This document shows, piece after piece, positions 25,531-35,938 of a DNA stretch of 64,000 nt. The stretch is from Pseudobdellovibrionaceae bacterium (GTDB lineage: Bacteria; Bdellovibrionota; Bdellovibrionia; Bdellovibrionales; JAMPXM01): contig JAJTYM010000004.1 of assembly GCA_021463345.1 (NCBI GenBank), forward strand, positions 51,115-115,114, written 5' to 3'. Position numbers and translations under genes: made by a program. Numbering within the stretch: position 1 is the first letter of the stretch; every line of letters begins with the position of its first letter. The notes under the pieces are model-generated. The model ran no database searches. It had not been told where the DNA came from and saw only the letters and a list, made by a program, of their open reading frames with translations.

Positions 25531-26646
25531 TTGCGGGTTCTTCTGAAGTCCAAACCGCTTCAAGCGTTCGCGATTTTCGCTTCGTTCCTGCTCGTCAGCG
25601 CCACGCTCTTGGCCAGTCGGCTTCCGTCTTTCGGGCCGGTGACGGTCGGCGACGGCAAAGTCGTGATCAGCTACGGTCCGTATCTCGACGCCCGCGCCGA
25701 CGGCGAACGGCGCCTCATGCAGCCGCTCGCGCCCGCGTCGCTCGAGGCGGAAGCCAAGCGTTTCACCCAGGTCATTCGCGAGGTCGGAGACATCGCGCGC
25801 GGCATGAGGATGCCGCCGCACGTGCATCTCAGCATCAACGCCGTCCATGACAGCCCTTCATCGGACTCGTATCGCCGGGAACTCGCCTTGGGCCAACGCT
25901 TCGGCGTCGTGGGGCCGCGCGAGAAGCTCTACACGCAGCATCCGGACGAGATGCTGCCGGTCGTGGCCCACGAATTCGGCCATATGCTTTTTTTCGAGAA
26001 CGTGATCTCGCGCATCGGGATGGTCAACGCCTTGAAAAACGACCTTGAAAGCTTCGCCGAGCTCGCGCGCGCGCGCCGTGAGCTCAAGGCGCAGGCGTTG
26101 GGCTCCAAGGATCCCCGCGCGTTCACCGAGACCCCGCAATGGCGGCAGAAGTGGCGGCAGTGGGAATTCGATGAGCTCGCCGGGAAACTTCGGCCGGTGT
26201 TCTCTCTCGGGAAGGCGACGTCCCCTTACAACGAGTATTTCGCCGACGTCGTGGCGGTGCTTTATTCCGAGGAACCCAATTCGATCGCCGATGCGGTCCA
26301 CTTCGCCAGGCCGGCCGGAACGGCCTCCCAGCGGGACGCCTCGCGCATGAGCGTGCGCAACCGCGCCTTCGATCGCAAAGGGGCGGGGCGCGACATCGTG
26401 CGCATCCCGCACGGGGTTTTCTTCGAAGCCCGCGCCGCGATCTGGGACGAGTTCCTGTCGCGCCCGGCGGTGATGAAGGGGAAAAAGAACGAAGTCCTCC
26501 AAGGCCTCACTCGCGCAACCCTCTCGGAGCTTTCCTGGTACCTTCGCCTGCCGAGGATGCCGCGCGAGCCGCAGAGCCTCGCTGAAATCAAATTGATGAA
26601 TGAACGTCTGATCCTCGCGATCCGCAAGGAGTTGAGACACCTATGA
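25531..26646 (+). CDS. Putative membrane-anchored zinc metalloprotease (HEFGH, NExxAD), copy 1
   Basis: About 371 residues, unknown family. An N-terminal hydrophobic segment (FAIFASFLLVSATLLAS) would export or anchor it. VVAHEFGHMLFFEN carries the HExxH zinc motif near residue 147, and NEYFADVVAVLY about 90 residues later supplies a plausible third ligand Glu in an ExxAD context, a gluzincin-like layout. Between them is an Arg/Lys-rich helical insert. The C-terminal WDEFLSRPAVMKGKKNEVLQG block is shared with the next gene. TTG 25531 is chosen because GGAGG (25521-25525) sits at the right distance; TTG 25519 is an in-frame alternative. The following paralogue overlaps by 4 bp. Activity and role are untested inferences. 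Confidence 0.75.
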   Translation: MRVLLKSKPLQAFAIFASFLLVSATLLASRLPSFGPVTVGDGKVVISYGPYLDARADGERRLMQPLAPASLEAEAKRFTQVIREVGDIARGMRMPPHVHLSINAVHDSPSSDSYRRELALGQRFGVVGPREKLYTQHPDEMLPVVAHEFGHMLFFENVISRIGMVNALKNDLESFAELARARRELKAQALGSKDPRAFTETPQWRQKWRQWEFDELAGKLRPVFSLGKATSPYNEYFADVVAVLYSEEPNSIADAVHFARPAGTASQRDASRMSVRNRAFDRKGAGRDIVRIPHGVFFEARAAIWDEFLSRPAVMKGKKNEVLQGLTRATLSELSWYLRLPRMPREPQSLAEIKLMNERLILAIRKELRHL

Positions 26647-27782
26647 TCATGAAAACCATTGCGAAACCGAAGTACGCCCTCGCGCTTTTCATTCTTTTCG
26701 TGTTGGCGAGCGCGCGCTTGCTCGCTTCCGTCCAAGCCAACCCGGTCAAATCGCTCGGCGCCGTCGACGTCGGCGGCCGGAAGGTCGTGGTCACGTTCGA
26801 TCGCGACGAGAGCGAGAAGCAGGATCCTCGCCGCGCCGCGCCCCTGTCCGAGCAAGGCGTCGAGGACGAAGCCCGTCGCTTCGCGCGGGTCGTTCTCTCG
26901 GTCGGGGAGATCGCGCGCGGCCTGCAGATGCCGGAGAGAGTTCACTTCTCGGTGGCCGCTGTCGCCGAAAACCCGTCGGCCGAGTCGTTCAGCGGCGTCA
27001 TCAAAGTCGGCCGCACGCTCGGCGCCGTCGATGAGAAAGGGCGGCTGTACACGCAGCACCCGAACGAGATGCTGCCGGTCATCGCTCACGAGTTCGGCCA
27101 CATGGTTTTCCATGAGAACATCCTCATGGAGCTCGATCTCGTCCGCCGGGCCCAACCGGCCATGAGAGAACTCGTCGAGATCGAGAAGGTCCTCAACAAG
27201 CTCTATGCGCGGATTGAGGAGCTCGCGAAATCCAGCCATCCGCGCGCGATCGCGGAAGCGGAGAAAGTGGAGCGCGAGATCGCCCGGTGGACGAAAGAGG
27301 CCGAGCGCGCCGTCCAGCGGATCGAGCCGGTGCTGGGGGTGCTGGACGCGACGACCCCGTACAACGAGTTCTACGCCGACGTGATCGCCGTGCTTTACAG
27401 CGGCAAGCCGAACTCCGTCGCGCAGGCGATCCATATCGCGACTCCCGCCCGCGGCGGCTCGGCCGAGCGGCGCTTCCGGCGCTCGGAGATCCGTAATCGC
27501 CAGTTCTCGCGCCGAGGCACCGACCGCCCTCTCATCGTGGCGTCCCCGCACGCGGTGTTCTACCAGGCGCGCGAGATGATCTGGGACGAGTTCTTGAAGC
27601 GCCCGAACGTCATGAACGGCAAGAAGAACGCGGTTCTCCACGGCGTCACGCGCGCCGTTCGAGCCGAGGTTCGCTGGTTGCTGTCGCAACCGGCGGTTTC
27701 GACCAAAAACCCAGACGCGCTTCTGCGAATGCTCAACAAGCGCTTGGGCGATCGGATCCGCGTCGAGCTCTCGAGCCTTTGA
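26643..27782 (+). CDS. Putative membrane-anchored zinc metalloprotease (HEFGH, NExxAD), copy 2
   Basis: A 379-residue paralogue of the preceding gene with the same order of parts. It has a signal anchor (residues 11-29), GGRKVVVTFDRDE, LYTQHPNEMLPVIAHEFGHMVFHEN with HEFGH at 149-153, a long charged coiled-coil-like insert (about 175-225), then TPYNEFYADVIAVLY with the likely Glu ligand at 242. A shared C-terminal block is WDEFLKRPNVMNGKKNAVLHGVTRA. The insert is longer and more helical than in copy 1. It begins with ATG overlapping copy 1's stop (ATGA), so both are made together, as would suit a heteromeric pair. I do not recognise the family. An in-frame ATG six bases later is possible. Confidence 0.76.
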   Translation: MIMKTIAKPKYALALFILFVLASARLLASVQANPVKSLGAVDVGGRKVVVTFDRDESEKQDPRRAAPLSEQGVEDEARRFARVVLSVGEIARGLQMPERVHFSVAAVAENPSAESFSGVIKVGRTLGAVDEKGRLYTQHPNEMLPVIAHEFGHMVFHENILMELDLVRRAQPAMRELVEIEKVLNKLYARIEELAKSSHPRAIAEAEKVEREIARWTKEAERAVQRIEPVLGVLDATTPYNEFYADVIAVLYSGKPNSVAQAIHIATPARGGSAERRFRRSEIRNRQFSRRGTDRPLIVASPHAVFYQAREMIWDEFLKRPNVMNGKKNAVLHGVTRAVRAEVRWLLSQPAVSTKNPDALLRMLNKRLGDRIRVELSSL

Positions 27783-28128
27783 GAACCGATTCTTCTCCGC
27801 CGTGCCGCTGAGCGGGGGTCACGCTCCAAAGCGGCGGCGGGGATCGGGGCCCCGGGTGGGGAGAGACCGGCTCCGACTCCGAGCGGAAAGTCGTTAATAT
27901 CGCTCGCGGATCTCTTCGGTGTGTCAAGTCATTGTACGATTATACAAGTAATATCATGTAGTTGCGGAAAATCTTTTCTGGATCAAAGTCGGTTCTGATG
28001 GTAGTCTTCTTCCAAGGCTTAGAGAGCGATTTTCTGTGTGGTGAACCTCCTTGTTGTCCGTCCTCTCTCGAATGAGGTTTCTCCGGATCTCGAACCGGGG
28101 TGGGCGGGGTATAGCGAAGGAGGTCGCG
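27783..28128. other. Intergenic region with an AT-rich core
   Basis: No gene is seen in these 346 bp. The first 110 bp are G/C-rich with a GGGGCCCC palindrome near 27844. An A/T-rich patch at 27890-27965 contains TTGTA (27932-27936) and TACAA (27943-27947) as an inverted repeat with a 6-base spacer. The patch is a plausible promoter or operator region for the zinc-ribbon gene, but no confident -35/-10 pair is present. Confidence 0.4.
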
Positions 28129-28380
28129 ATGCGCGAGCGAGTGATCGTTCACGTGCGGCGTTGCCATATCTGCGATCACGTGAACGAACGGGACGGGCGA
28201 TCCGTCGACCGGTGCGGTCATTGTGGAAAGATCTTGGCTCCGTACTATTTCTTTGATGAGCGCGGTGTTCAGGTATACTCAGACGTCGAACAAAGACCGG
28301 CGTCGGAGCTGACGTTGATCCGTCCCAAGGATCAATCGGGCGAGCATCGGCCCTTGAGAGGGATCTCCGCCGTCTGGTGA
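28129..28380 (+). CDS. Small zinc-ribbon protein
   Basis: An 83-residue protein with RRCHICDHVN and DRCGHCGKIL, a classic pair of CxxC knuckles 15-20 residues apart that should bind zinc, followed by APYYFFDE and a polar tail. ATG 28129 is preceded by GAAGGAGGTCGCG, an almost perfect ribosome site, which makes it a convincing gene. It ends 65 bases before the threonine dehydratase start and may be its operon partner. The function is unknown; such ribbons often contact RNA polymerase, nucleic acid or partner proteins. Confidence 0.75.
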   Translation: MRERVIVHVRRCHICDHVNERDGRSVDRCGHCGKILAPYYFFDERGVQVYSDVEQRPASELTLIRPKDQSGEHRPLRGISAVW

Positions 28381-28445
28381 GGCTGCCCGTCGGGCCGGCT
28401 CGGGCCGGCCGCATGGCGGGCCAAATGAGCAGGGGAGCCGCTCAA

Positions 28446-29681
28446 ATGGGAGCTTTCAACGCGATCTCCGTCGAGGAGATCATGGCCGCGCGGACGGTGA
28501 TCCGCGATTTCATCACGCGCACGCCCGTCAAGCCGTGCCCGTCCGCGCTCGAGATTCCGGGGACGCAGCTGTTCTTGAAGTTCGAGAACGAGCAACGCAC
28601 GGGCAGTTTCAAGATCCGCGGCGCTCTCAGCAAGATGAAGAGCCTCGGGGCCGAGGAGCGCGCCCGCGGGATCGTGGCGAGTTCGGCCGGCAACCACGCC
28701 CAGGGCGTGGCGTTCGCGGCGAAACTCATCGGCGTCCAGGCCAACATCGTGATGCCCGTCAACGCGCCCATCGTGAAGATCGACGGCACCAGGGCTTACG
28801 GCGCCGATGTGATCCTGAAAGGCGACTTTTACGACGAAGCCTACGCGCACGCGCTCGAGCTCGAAAAGAGCCGAGGCTACATTTTCGTGCACCCTTACCA
28901 GGACCCGAAAGTCATCGCCGGCCAAGGCACGATCGGGCTTGAGATCCTCGAGGAGCTCCCGGAACTCGATTCGCTCGTGGTCCCGATCGGCGGCGGAGGC
29001 CTCATCAGCGGGATCGCGACCGCCGTCAAGGCCTTGCGTCCTTCGTGCAGGGTCTACGGCGTCGTCAGCGATCAGGCGCCCGGGATGATGCATATGGCCA
29101 AGGGTCTGGCTTGGAATCCGCCCGCGCGGAAGCGGATCGCCACCATCGCCGAGGGCATCGCGATCAAGAACCCGTCCAAATTGATGGCTGAGACGTACGT
29201 CTCCCGCCTCGTCGACGATATCGTCGAGGTGACCGACGACGAGATCGCGCAGGCGATCGTATTCTTGCTCGAAAAAGGCAAAACGGTCGCCGAAGGGTCG
29301 GGAGCGGCGGGCCTGGCGGCGGTCATGGCCGGGCGTCTCCGGCTCGGCGCCAAATCCTGCGTGCTTTTGTGCGGCGGCAACATCGACCTCAATATCATCG
29401 CCAAAGTCATCGAGCGCGGCCAGCGGCGCAACCATCGGCTCGCGCGCATCGCCGTCGTCGTCGACGATCTGCCGGGCAACTTGCACCGGCTCACGGGCGT
29501 GTTCGCCGAGCATATGTCGAACGTTCTGGAGGTCTACCACGACCGCGTGTCGCCCGAGCTGGGCCTGCGCGAAACGCGCATCGACTTCCTGGTCGAGACG
29601 TCGAGCGACGAGCATATCCGGAGCCTCCTCGGAGCGCTCAAGACCATCGGCTGCCGAATCCTCAGTCCGAGCGTGGCGTGA
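28446..29681 (+). CDS. ilvA: Threonine dehydratase (threonine ammonia-lyase) with ACT domain
   Basis: A 411-residue PLP enzyme deaminating threonine to 2-oxobutanoate. The cofactor Lys56 is in RTGSFKIRGA, the substrate loop in ASSAGNHAQGVAFA, the phosphate-binding loop in PIGGGGLISGIATA and a Ser/Gly region in EGSGAAGLAAVMAG. The C-terminal 85 residues look like a single ACT regulatory domain (LARIAVVVDDLPGNLHRLTGVFAE). This is the short form with one ACT domain, as in TdcB/IlvA-like enzymes. ATG 28446 has GGGGAG upstream; ATG 28425 and 28377 are in frame but less likely. Biosynthetic versus catabolic role cannot be decided from the sequence. Confidence 0.92.
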   Translation: MGAFNAISVEEIMAARTVIRDFITRTPVKPCPSALEIPGTQLFLKFENEQRTGSFKIRGALSKMKSLGAEERARGIVASSAGNHAQGVAFAAKLIGVQANIVMPVNAPIVKIDGTRAYGADVILKGDFYDEAYAHALELEKSRGYIFVHPYQDPKVIAGQGTIGLEILEELPELDSLVVPIGGGGLISGIATAVKALRPSCRVYGVVSDQAPGMMHMAKGLAWNPPARKRIATIAEGIAIKNPSKLMAETYVSRLVDDIVEVTDDEIAQAIVFLLEKGKTVAEGSGAAGLAAVMAGRLRLGAKSCVLLCGGNIDLNIIAKVIERGQRRNHRLARIAVVVDDLPGNLHRLTGVFAEHMSNVLEVYHDRVSPELGLRETRIDFLVETSSDEHIRSLLGALKTIGCRILSPSVA

Positions 29682-29754
29682 AGCCGAGGGGGCTCGCCCC
29701 GTCCGCGCGATCCGAAAACCCGTCGATCCCGTTTTTTTCAAGGAGGCGAGACCG

Positions 29755-31266
29755 TCAGCCGATCGGCGCGGGCTCGGGCTCGCCGAAGCCTCCGCCGCCC
29801 GGCGTATGCAGGTGGACGAGGTCGCCGGGGGAGAGGTCCAAACGGCCCATGGAGGGGAGTTCTTCGGATTTCGCCGTCCCGCTGCGCACGATCGTCAGTT
29901 CCGCGGCCATGCCGGCCTTGCCTCCGTCGGCGCCTTCCGGTTTCGCGCTCGCCTGCTCGAGCGCCCAGGAGAGCTTCGCGGATTCCAAAACGAGATACGA
30001 CTTCACCACGCCCGCGCCGCCGGCCCACCGGCCTTTGCCGCCGGAGCCGGGCCGCAGAACCACGGAGCGGATTTGCAGCGGGTAAAGGCGCTCCGCCCGC
30101 TCCACCGAAAGCGCGCGGGCTTCGCCGTCGAGCCAGACGCTCCACCCGTCGAGACCCGCCGCCTCGCTGCGGGCTCCGGCGCCCCCGGGGGTCGCGTCCG
30201 AAAACGACCGGCCGTCCCCGAAATCGAATCGCAGTCGCGAAGCGGCGTGCCCGCTCCCGGCGGCGCGGTGAGCTGTCGAAAGCTGGCCGAACGCCTTTGC
30301 GATCAGAGTCGCGATCGTCGCCAGCCCGTCGCTCACGCCGCGCGAAGTGGCGGCCGGGGGCTTGGCGTTCACCCAGGTGCGCGCCGGAGCCAGGACTTGA
30401 ACGTGTTGGAAGGAGCCGGCGTTGGCGGGGAGCTTGCGGCCGAGCGCGGCCTCGATGGCGCGGAAACACGCGCCGAACGTGGCCAGGTCGGTCAGTTGCA
30501 CGCGCGAGGAGGATTCGGTCCCGGTGAAATCGAAGATGACCTTGTCGTCGCGGATCTCGAGCCGGAGCTTGAGCCATTCGCCCGTCTCGAGGCGGGCGGA
30601 AACCGAGGTCTCCCCCAGGGGGAGCTTCGCCACCCAATGGTTGACGGCGTCGCGGGAAGTGTCGAGGTATTTCTTGAAATTGGTTTTGCGGAGCTCGCCG
30701 TGCGGATCCTTGCCGCACGCTTTCAAGTAGGCGCGCGCGCGCTCGAGGCCGGCCAGAGCGCTCGATATCGCGTCGGCGAGGTTCGACGGCGCGCTCGGCG
30801 CCGCGGCGATGGCCGCGAGGATTTCCACGTTGGTCCTGCCCTGGGCGACGAGCGGCATGGGCGGGATCCGCAGGCCTTCGTCGTCGATCTTCCCCTCGAC
30901 CGAAACGCGGGGGTCGAACGGAAGCCTGCGGGCCAGCAGTGTGTCGCATCCTCCGCCGCTTTTGCCGTCGCCGGCTTCGAAGGCGACGCCCGTCACGAGG
31001 GTGAGGTCGCTCAAGCGGGTCCCTCCCGCGAACGGGTCGTTCAGGAGAGCGACATCTCCGTCTTTGAGCTGCAGGTATTGTTGGCAGAGGACCGCGGCGT
31101 TCGGCAGCGTCGCCGTGTCGGCGGGGTGGAGCGCGCGCACGTGCAGCGGCTTGCCGTCCATCGCAACCAAGGCGGCGGAACCCTCGCCCGAAAGCTCAAG
31201 CGCGGTCTCGAGCAGTTGCAGCAGGGTTTCGGCTTGGTATTCGGCGAACGCCCAACTCTTCCTCAT
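29755..31266 (-). CDS. hyuB: Hydantoinase B/oxoprolinase family protein
   Basis: A 503-residue protein of the HyuB family, shorter than typical members (about 580). Recognisable blocks are ALLNDPFAGGTRLSDLTLV, RKTNFKKYLDTSRDAVNHWVAKLPLGE, VIFDFTGTESSSRVQLTDL and the C-terminal LSPGDLVHLHTPGGGGFGEPEP, the glycine-rich hallmark of the family. HyuB pairs with HyuA to form ATP-dependent N-methylhydantoinase, 5-oxoprolinase or acetone-carboxylase-like enzymes. Its ATG overlaps the hyuA stop (ATGA), showing coupled expression. The true substrate is unknown, and the HyuA partner is divergent. Confidence 0.82.
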   Translation of the reverse strand: MRKSWAFAEYQAETLLQLLETALELSGEGSAALVAMDGKPLHVRALHPADTATLPNAAVLCQQYLQLKDGDVALLNDPFAGGTRLSDLTLVTGVAFEAGDGKSGGGCDTLLARRLPFDPRVSVEGKIDDEGLRIPPMPLVAQGRTNVEILAAIAAAPSAPSNLADAISSALAGLERARAYLKACGKDPHGELRKTNFKKYLDTSRDAVNHWVAKLPLGETSVSARLETGEWLKLRLEIRDDKVIFDFTGTESSSRVQLTDLATFGACFRAIEAALGRKLPANAGSFQHVQVLAPARTWVNAKPPAATSRGVSDGLATIATLIAKAFGQLSTAHRAAGSGHAASRLRFDFGDGRSFSDATPGGAGARSEAAGLDGWSVWLDGEARALSVERAERLYPLQIRSVVLRPGSGGKGRWAGGAGVVKSYLVLESAKLSWALEQASAKPEGADGGKAGMAAELTIVRSGTAKSEELPSMGRLDLSPGDLVHLHTPGGGGFGEPEPAPIG

Positions 31267-32703
31267 TGTGCCGCCTTGTCGCTGCTGGCCAGGTCGCCGT
31301 CAACCTGGTCGCCGTCGACGGTGAAATCACGCGCCGCCACCGCCTCGGCCCAATCGGCTTCCGCGGCGAGCCTGAATTCCAGATCGGGCCGGCGGCTTTC
31401 GATGCGGCTGAGGAGTGTCTTGGCCAGGCAGCCCGTGACGATGATCTCGCCGGTCGCGGGCGGGAGGGTGAGCAGGTCCTCGTTGAGACGCTCGATCACG
31501 AGGGTTTCGATGTCGCGCGCGACCTGCCTGGGATCCGGGATTTTGGCGATCGCTTTGGACAAAGTGAAGATCGATTCCAGGATGCGGGCGCGGCTGCGTT
31601 CTTGGAGCATCGGGGTGACGCCGTCCACCGGCTCCAGGCGTTCGAGCGCGAACAGCACGTCGAACACGGTCGGGCGGTGGGCTTTGCCGAGCGCCATGGG
31701 GCCTGGATCGAACGTTTTCGGCGCGTCGCCGAGGGTGGGCGCCGGCCAGAATCCGCTTTCGATGGCGGAGACGGGCTGCGCGCCAAGGCGCCGGTGGCGG
31801 ACCGCGTGGAACGGCGGCACGGCCGCGTCGCGGTCGCGCACGTTCGCGGTGCCGTTTTCGACGAGGAGAAAGCGCTCAAGGCCCAGGTGCAGGACGGGGC
31901 GTCCGCGACCGAACGTTCGCTCGAGCGCCGCGGCCTGGCCGAAAGCGGTCGCGAACGCCGCGTCGGAACGGAGCCCGGCGCCGTCCGCGCCGGAAGTGGC
32001 GAAGCGCAGGGTCCATTTGTCTTTGCATTCGCCGAGCGCGGCTTCGATCTGCTCGCGCAGATCGTCGAGCGCCGGCCGGACGTAGGCGTCATAAGCGGCG
32101 CGCAGCCAACGCTCGCGCTCCGTTCCGCCAAGGGCCTCGTGACTGCAGAAAACGCCGTAGCCGCGCTCGCGGAAGTAGTCGCGGATGCGGATCTCATGCT
32201 CGGGATTGACGTCGGAATGGAGGAGTCCCACGGCGATGGTCTTGGTCTTGAGCATCTCGAGCTTGGCGGCCAAGAATTGCAGATCGTCGAGCGACAACGC
32301 GGTTTCGACCGTCCCGTCGGCGCGCAGCCGCTCGGTGATCCCGAAAACGAGGTCTTCCGAGAGGGGGAGGGGCGCTCGGCGGTCCGCCCGCGCCCCTAGC
32401 GGGGCGTTCAACGCGAGCCAGTTCTCGAAGCCCGCCGTCACCAGGAAGACGGGGATGGAACCGAGTTTTTTTTGTAGCGCATACGAAGCGAGTGATGTCG
32501 CGATCCTGATCTCGCCACCGGCGGCGACGGCCTCGCCCAGCCAGTCGCGGGCGCCGTCGGTCAAGCTTTTGCGCGGCGAGTACCAGCGGGAGGGGGGGCG
32601 GCGCGATGGTTTTGGGGGCGTCGCCGTGGCCGCCCGAGGCCGCGGCTTCGACGAACGATTCCCCCACGCTGAAACCAAGTTTTAACGGCATTTCGCGAGT
32701 CAT
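31263..32703 (-). CDS. hyuA: Hydantoinase A-like protein, frameshifted near the N-terminus at a C7 tract
   Basis: About 480 residues, but not in one frame. Reading from ATG 32703 gives MTREMPLKLGFSVGESF and on to KTIAPPP, then shifts off at a run of seven C (32598-32592, minus strand). Removing one C joins it smoothly to SRWYSPRKSLTDGARDWLGE and the rest. Later blocks fit HyuA, including GLLHSDVNPEHE, a SADPGP-like FDPGPMALGKAHRPTVFDVLFALERL and NEDLLTLPP. The family's usual GxDxGGTFTD near the N-terminus is here GFSVGESFVE, so the phosphate-binding loop looks lost, and the protein is shorter than usual (about 690). A run of eight A (32472-32465) is another slippery site. Sequencing error, phase variation or decay are all possible. 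Confidence 0.75.
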
Positions 32704-32901
32704 CCTAACGGTCGTCACTACCAAATGGTCTCGGAACAATGGCCTCGGAACGGTCCCGGCGCGCGCTGCCCGCGAAACCGGAACAATCAGTATATCCAAC
32801 GGTGGAAGGCCCGGGCAACTTCCGCTTCTTTACATTTGACACTCGCCAACGGGGTTGCGATTCAACTGTGCAGTGTGGAGTTTCAGTTTGAGAGACCGGC
32901 A

Positions 32902-33621
32902 ATGACCGATTCGAGCCCTAAAACGTCCGGGAGCGGGGGAGCCGTGTCCATCGTCGTCACCGTTGATGGTCCTGCCGCGAGCGGGAAGTCCAGCGTCAGC
33001 CGGGAAATCGCCGGGCGTTTCGGTTGGAGCTGGGTTTCGACCGGGATGTTCTACCGGGGCTTGGCGTACGTCGCCGCGCGGCTGGACGCGGACATCCGCA
33101 ATGAAGATGCTCTGGCGCATATCGCGAATTCGAATCGTTGGTCCGTTCAGCCGTCTCGGGACACGACGCGCGTCTTCTTCCAGGGGCGCGACGTCACCGA
33201 CGAAGTCAGCGGCGAGGAGACCGGCGGCCTCGCTTCCATCGTCAGCCAGTTCCCCAAGGTGCGCAAAGCGCTCCTCGAGGCTCAGCGCCGGTGCGCGGCG
33301 GGCGTCGCGGGGCTGGTGGCCGAGGGCCGCGATTGCGGTACAGTGGTGTTCCCGGACGCGGACGTGAAGGTCTTTCTCACGGCGCGCGCCGAGGACCGCG
33401 CCGCGCGCCGCGCCCGCGACGAAGGCAAATCGGTCGATGAGACCCGCGATGCTCAAAAAATCCGCGATGCCCAGGATACGACCCGTAAAACGGCGCCGCT
33501 GCAAGCGGCCGTCGACGCGCAAGTCATCGATACCAGTGAGCTCTCGCTCGGGGACGTCGTCTTCAAAGTCGAGTCCTTGATCCGCGAGAGTTTAGGCGAC
33601 CGGCTCCGCCCTCGCGCCTGA
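32902..33621 (+). CDS. cmk: Cytidylate kinase
   Basis: A 239-residue (d)CMP kinase. The P-loop DGPAASGKSSVS lies at about 22-33, followed by WVSTGMFYRGLAYVA (the DTGAMYR equivalent), EGRDCGTVVFPDADVKVFLTA and a lid with RAARRARDEGK. The Met to Cys change in GRDCGTVVFPDA is conservative. ATG 32902 gives a 15-20 residue polar extension before the core; GTG 32944, with GGGGGA upstream, is a serious alternative. It precedes rpsA, the classic cmk-rpsA arrangement, although rpsA has its own strong promoter. Confidence 0.93.
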   Translation: MTDSSPKTSGSGGAVSIVVTVDGPAASGKSSVSREIAGRFGWSWVSTGMFYRGLAYVAARLDADIRNEDALAHIANSNRWSVQPSRDTTRVFFQGRDVTDEVSGEETGGLASIVSQFPKVRKALLEAQRRCAAGVAGLVAEGRDCGTVVFPDADVKVFLTARAEDRAARRARDEGKSVDETRDAQKIRDAQDTTRKTAPLQAAVDAQVIDTSELSLGDVVFKVESLIRESLGDRLRPRA

Positions 33622-33723
33622 CCGACTCTGGAGCATCGAGGAATCCTTTCCCGGTCCTCCAGCCCTTGGGCCGGTCTCCTCGACCCAGATCGCTTCCGAT
33701 CCTTATCAAAGGCGTTAATCCCT

Positions 33724-33751
33724 TTGACATCATCGATTTAGCCTCTATAAC
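33724..33751 (+). promoter_or_regulatory. Strong sigma70-type promoter of rpsA
   Basis: A perfect TTGACA (33724-33729) and TATAAC (33746-33751) are spaced 16 bp. Transcription would start near 33758, leaving a leader of about 100 nt before the rpsA start, room for S1 autoregulation. Confidence 0.75.
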
Positions 33752-33855
33752 GGACGTTCCATCTCGTCAGCCACAAAATCAATTGCGCCCGAGAGGAAAC
33801 GTTCGAAATGGAAATGGGCCTGAGCCTGTTTTCAGAAGGAGGAACCCCTATTTTT

Positions 33856-35661
<1,806 letters not shown>

Positions 35662-35687
35662 GCACGGGATTCGAAATCAAGATCGCG

Positions 35688-35715
35688 AAAAGGGAGCCCT
35701 CGGGCTCCCTTTTTT
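35688..35715 (+). terminator. Rho-independent terminator of rpsA
   Basis: AGGGAGCC and GGCTCCCT form a perfect 8-bp stem with a CTCG loop (35691-35710), preceded by AAAA and followed by a run of T. It lies about 26 bases after the rpsA stop. Confidence 0.9.
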
Positions 35716-35938
35716 ATTTTCGCGGGGGTTGTCGTCGGAGTTCCGCGACCGGCCTTGCGTTTTGCCTTTTGGGGGAGGACGCTGATGCTCGGGGAACGCG
35801 TCAGCCGAGTCCTCTTTTGTTTCGACAGTGACGTCTCCATGGGAGAGCGGCCCGCGGCCCAACGGGAGCGGGCGGTGAGAGGCATGGAAAGGCGTGAAGA
35901 GGGCCAGAAAAAAGAGCCGAAGAGGATCAGAGGGACTG

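Noticed and set aside
32836..32841. TTGACA upstream of cmk as a promoter
   Set aside because: No acceptable -10 hexamer occurs at 16-19 bp, so it was not called.
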